The notes under the pieces are model-generated. The model was not told the origin of the DNA. It did not search any database and saw only the letters and a list, made by a program, of their open reading frames with translations. Source: Candidatus Hodarchaeota archaeon (lineage in GTDB: Archaea > Asgardarchaeota > Heimdallarchaeia > Hodarchaeales > YT1-039). From it: 6,943 bases of DNA. Positions 5,940 to 6,943 of this stretch are shown here, piece after piece (within the stretch, counting starts at the first letter, position 1; each line of letters begins with the position of its first letter). Position numbers and translations under genes: made by a program. The stretch spans positions 1 to 6,943 of the forward strand of contig JAEOTF010000009.1 of the NCBI GenBank assembly GCA_016840025.1, written 5' to 3'.

Positions 5940-6502
5940 CCCCTCACTCTACTGAAGACACTCAAGTTACTATGATTCTATCATCATTTGATGAAAAAAG
6001 AGGACCTGTGCCACTGGCAATGACAAAAAACTGGATTGAACTTTTCACCGATGATCAATTACTCAATTTAGTCATGTGGGCAGAAGTAAGCGTAGGTGCC
6101 TTCGATAGACGAGCAGGATTGGGTATTAGGGAAAGGAATCTACAAGGACCTCTTCAAATACCTGTGCAACCCAATTTAGTGGGTTTAATTTGGCCATGGA
6201 TGGCACCAGCCCCTGAATCCACCCGTTTGAAACGAGGAAGACTTCATTGCTTGATCTTGATATTCCCAAGAACGTTGATGGCGCGTCTTCTTGAGAAAAT
6301 ACCTATAATTCAGGAATATCTATCCATTAATATTATTACTGAAAGGGGGATTACTCAAGATGAACTGGAAAGCCATACAAATAGAATTGGTAAACTTGTT
6401 TTAGAAGAAGAAGATTATGTTCAACGTGCTCTAGATGTGGCCTTAAATTCAACTTCTAGAAGGAGCACTGATGAAGAGAAGCGCGAAAACCATTCCTTTT
6501 AA
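5936..6502 (+). CDS. uncharacterised 188-residue protein, possibly longin-like
   Basis: I do not recognise this family with confidence. The protein is soluble, with no signal peptide and no clear membrane helix. A predicted beta strand (VTMILSSF, 11-18) is followed by DEKRGPVPLAM (19-29); a strand then a Gly-Pro turn is how several longin/roadblock-fold GTPase regulators begin. Residues 33-50 look helical, a second strand is LHCLILIFP (103-111), and a helical, acidic C-terminal half follows (about 113-170), ending in a charged disordered tail (RRSTDEEKRENHSF). Two Trp in IWPWMAPAP (85-93) are distinctive. Its ATG overlaps the MinD-like gene (ATGA, 5936-5939) and has a strong ribosome site, so co-expression in the operon is secure. 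A regulator or adaptor for the GTPase or ATPase is a guess from context and the weak fold resemblance. Confidence 0.88.
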   Translation: MTPHSTEDTQVTMILSSFDEKRGPVPLAMTKNWIELFTDDQLLNLVMWAEVSVGAFDRRAGLGIRERNLQGPLQIPVQPNLVGLIWPWMAPAPESTRLKRGRLHCLILIFPRTLMARLLEKIPIIQEYLSINIITERGITQDELESHTNRIGKLVLEEEDYVQRALDVALNSTSRRSTDEEKRENHSF

Positions 6503-6509
6503 GGGATGG
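6490..6509 (+). repeat. small inverted repeat over the operon's last stop codon
   Basis: CCATTCCTT and AAGGGATGG face each other around a TT centre, pairing over nine positions with one G-T wobble; in RNA the loop would open to four or more bases. It spans the TAA at 6500-6502. No T tract follows directly, so it is not a classical intrinsic terminator, but it might slow ribosomes, protect the transcript end, or assist termination at the pyrimidine-rich stretch at 6528-6549. Confidence 0.4.
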
Positions 6510-6549
6510 CTGAAGTGCATTAGTTAAATCCTATCTTTCTTACCCTCAG

Positions 6550-6569
6550 GCATAAACCTACCTATATGC
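6550..6569 (+). repeat. candidate subterminal hairpin of the IS left end
   Basis: GCATA (6550-6554) and TATGC (6565-6569) form a 5 bp stem with a 10-base loop, 6 bases beyond a TTAC at 6540-6543. Position fits the single-strand hairpin recognised by TnpA in IS200/IS605 elements. A stem this short is expected by chance in 200 bp, so support comes only from its place. Confidence 0.2.
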
Positions 6570-6701
6570 GCGAAAAGGAAACGAAGGAACGAGTAAAACG
6601 CCCAATAACACCGGTTTCACTTCTAGGCGACTCATGCATTTTCTTATAGAGCATGCCGACGAAATTCTGGTGAGGCGATTTCACTCAGGATTGCCCTTGC
6701 T

Positions 6702-6943
6702 GTGCTTATCCGAAAGGCCTTTAAATTCCGCATTTATCCGAGCAAAGCCCAGCGCACTCTTTTAAATAAAACGTTTGGGTGTTGTCGGTTCATCTACAAT
6801 TCAATGTTAGCAGAACGGCAAGAAGTCTATGAAAAATATAAAGAGGAGCGGGAACCCCTTAAGAGTTATCCGTATAAGACCGAAAAGGACTACAAAAGGG
6901 ACTTCGCGTTTTTGAAAGAAGTGGACTCAATCGCCTTACAACA
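6702..6943 (+). CDS. tnpB: RNA-guided nuclease TnpB, N-terminal part (3' end beyond window)
   Basis: Eighty codons are present before the window ends. The N-terminus is the classic TnpB/OrfB opening: FKFRIYPSKAQRTLLNKTFG (7-26), then CCRFIYNSML and, after a basic helix (QEVYEKYKEER, 40-50), LKEVDSIALQ (71-80) where relatives have a near-identical stretch. TnpB is the RuvC-type nuclease of IS200/IS605 elements that uses a guide RNA from the element's right end and is the ancestor of Cas12; the RuvC and zinc-finger parts would lie to the right and cannot be judged here. Start GTG at 6702 gives MLIRKAFKFRIYP, the usual beginning; no ATG or TTG occurs in frame between it and the stop near 6627. 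There is no clear ribosome site. Whether the gene is intact is unknown. Confidence 0.92.
   Translation, partial: MLIRKAFKFRIYPSKAQRTLLNKTFGCCRFIYNSMLAERQEVYEKYKEEREPLKSYPYKTEKDYKRDFAFLKEVDSIALQ

Larger units (their letters stand above)
6540..6943 (+). mobile_element. left part of a probable IS200/IS605-type (tnpB-bearing) element, truncated by the window edge
   Basis: The presence of tnpB is clear; the element boundary is not. IS200/IS605 elements insert next to short target tetranucleotides such as TTAC and carry an imperfect subterminal hairpin instead of terminal inverted repeats. TTAC occurs at 6540-6543, followed by GCATA/TATGC at 6550-6554 and 6565-6569 with a 10-base loop. This arrangement is compatible with a left end but was found by eye and is short. 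No tnpA transposase is visible before tnpB, so this could be a tnpB-only (IS1341-type) element or have its transposase elsewhere. The 200 bases between the operon stop and tnpB hold only a 27-codon open frame (6566-6649) that I do not call a gene. Confidence 0.5.

Noticed and set aside
6566..6649. 27-codon + strand frame before tnpB
   Set aside because: Too short, no ribosome site, no recognisable motif; more likely part of the element's non-coding left end.

Overview
The window reads as a fragment of an Asgard (Promethearchaeota) archaeal genome. This rests on protein families, not on a database match. It holds a Rag/Gtr-like GTPase with a roadblock-like tail, a Rab/Ras-like small GTPase, a MinD/ParA-family ATPase, an AMP-forming acetyl-CoA synthetase and the start of a TnpB. 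TTG starts, ATGA overlaps, TATA-like boxes and oligo-T tracts fit an archaeon. Most of the DNA is AT-rich. I cannot place the lineage within Asgard; the acetate-activating enzyme is only a weak hint.

Layout. At 1-244 lie the tail of an unidentified + strand gene and a 60-residue single-pass membrane peptide overlapping it. These converge on acs (319-2352, - strand), and both units end in oligo-T tracts in the 74 bp between them. A 431 bp AT-rich spacer (2353-2783) separates acs from a 418-residue Rag-like GTPase (2784-4040, - strand). That gene diverges across a 102 bp promoter region from a compact + strand operon (4143-6502). The operon encodes a multi-pass membrane protein, a Rab/Ras-like GTPase, a MinD-like ATPase and an unrecognised 188-residue protein with a possible longin-like start. 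From about 6540 to the right edge is the left part of a probable IS200/IS605-type element with the first 80 codons of tnpB.

How the genes may work together. The four-gene operon has gaps of 12 and 21 bp and a 4 bp overlap, so it is probably one transcript. It combines a membrane protein, a molecular switch, a dimerising ATPase of the family that positions cell components, and a possible GTPase regulator. The Rag-like gene shares the promoter region and carries its own roadblock-like module. A two-GTPase, one-ATPase membrane-linked signalling or positioning system is the most interesting hypothesis here; it is inference. acs looks like an independent metabolic gene (acetate + ATP + CoA to acetyl-CoA + AMP + PPi). 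It is compositionally mosaic: about 59% GC over 361-1440 against about 42% over 1441-2340 by hand count, with the break next to an apparent insertion in the protein.
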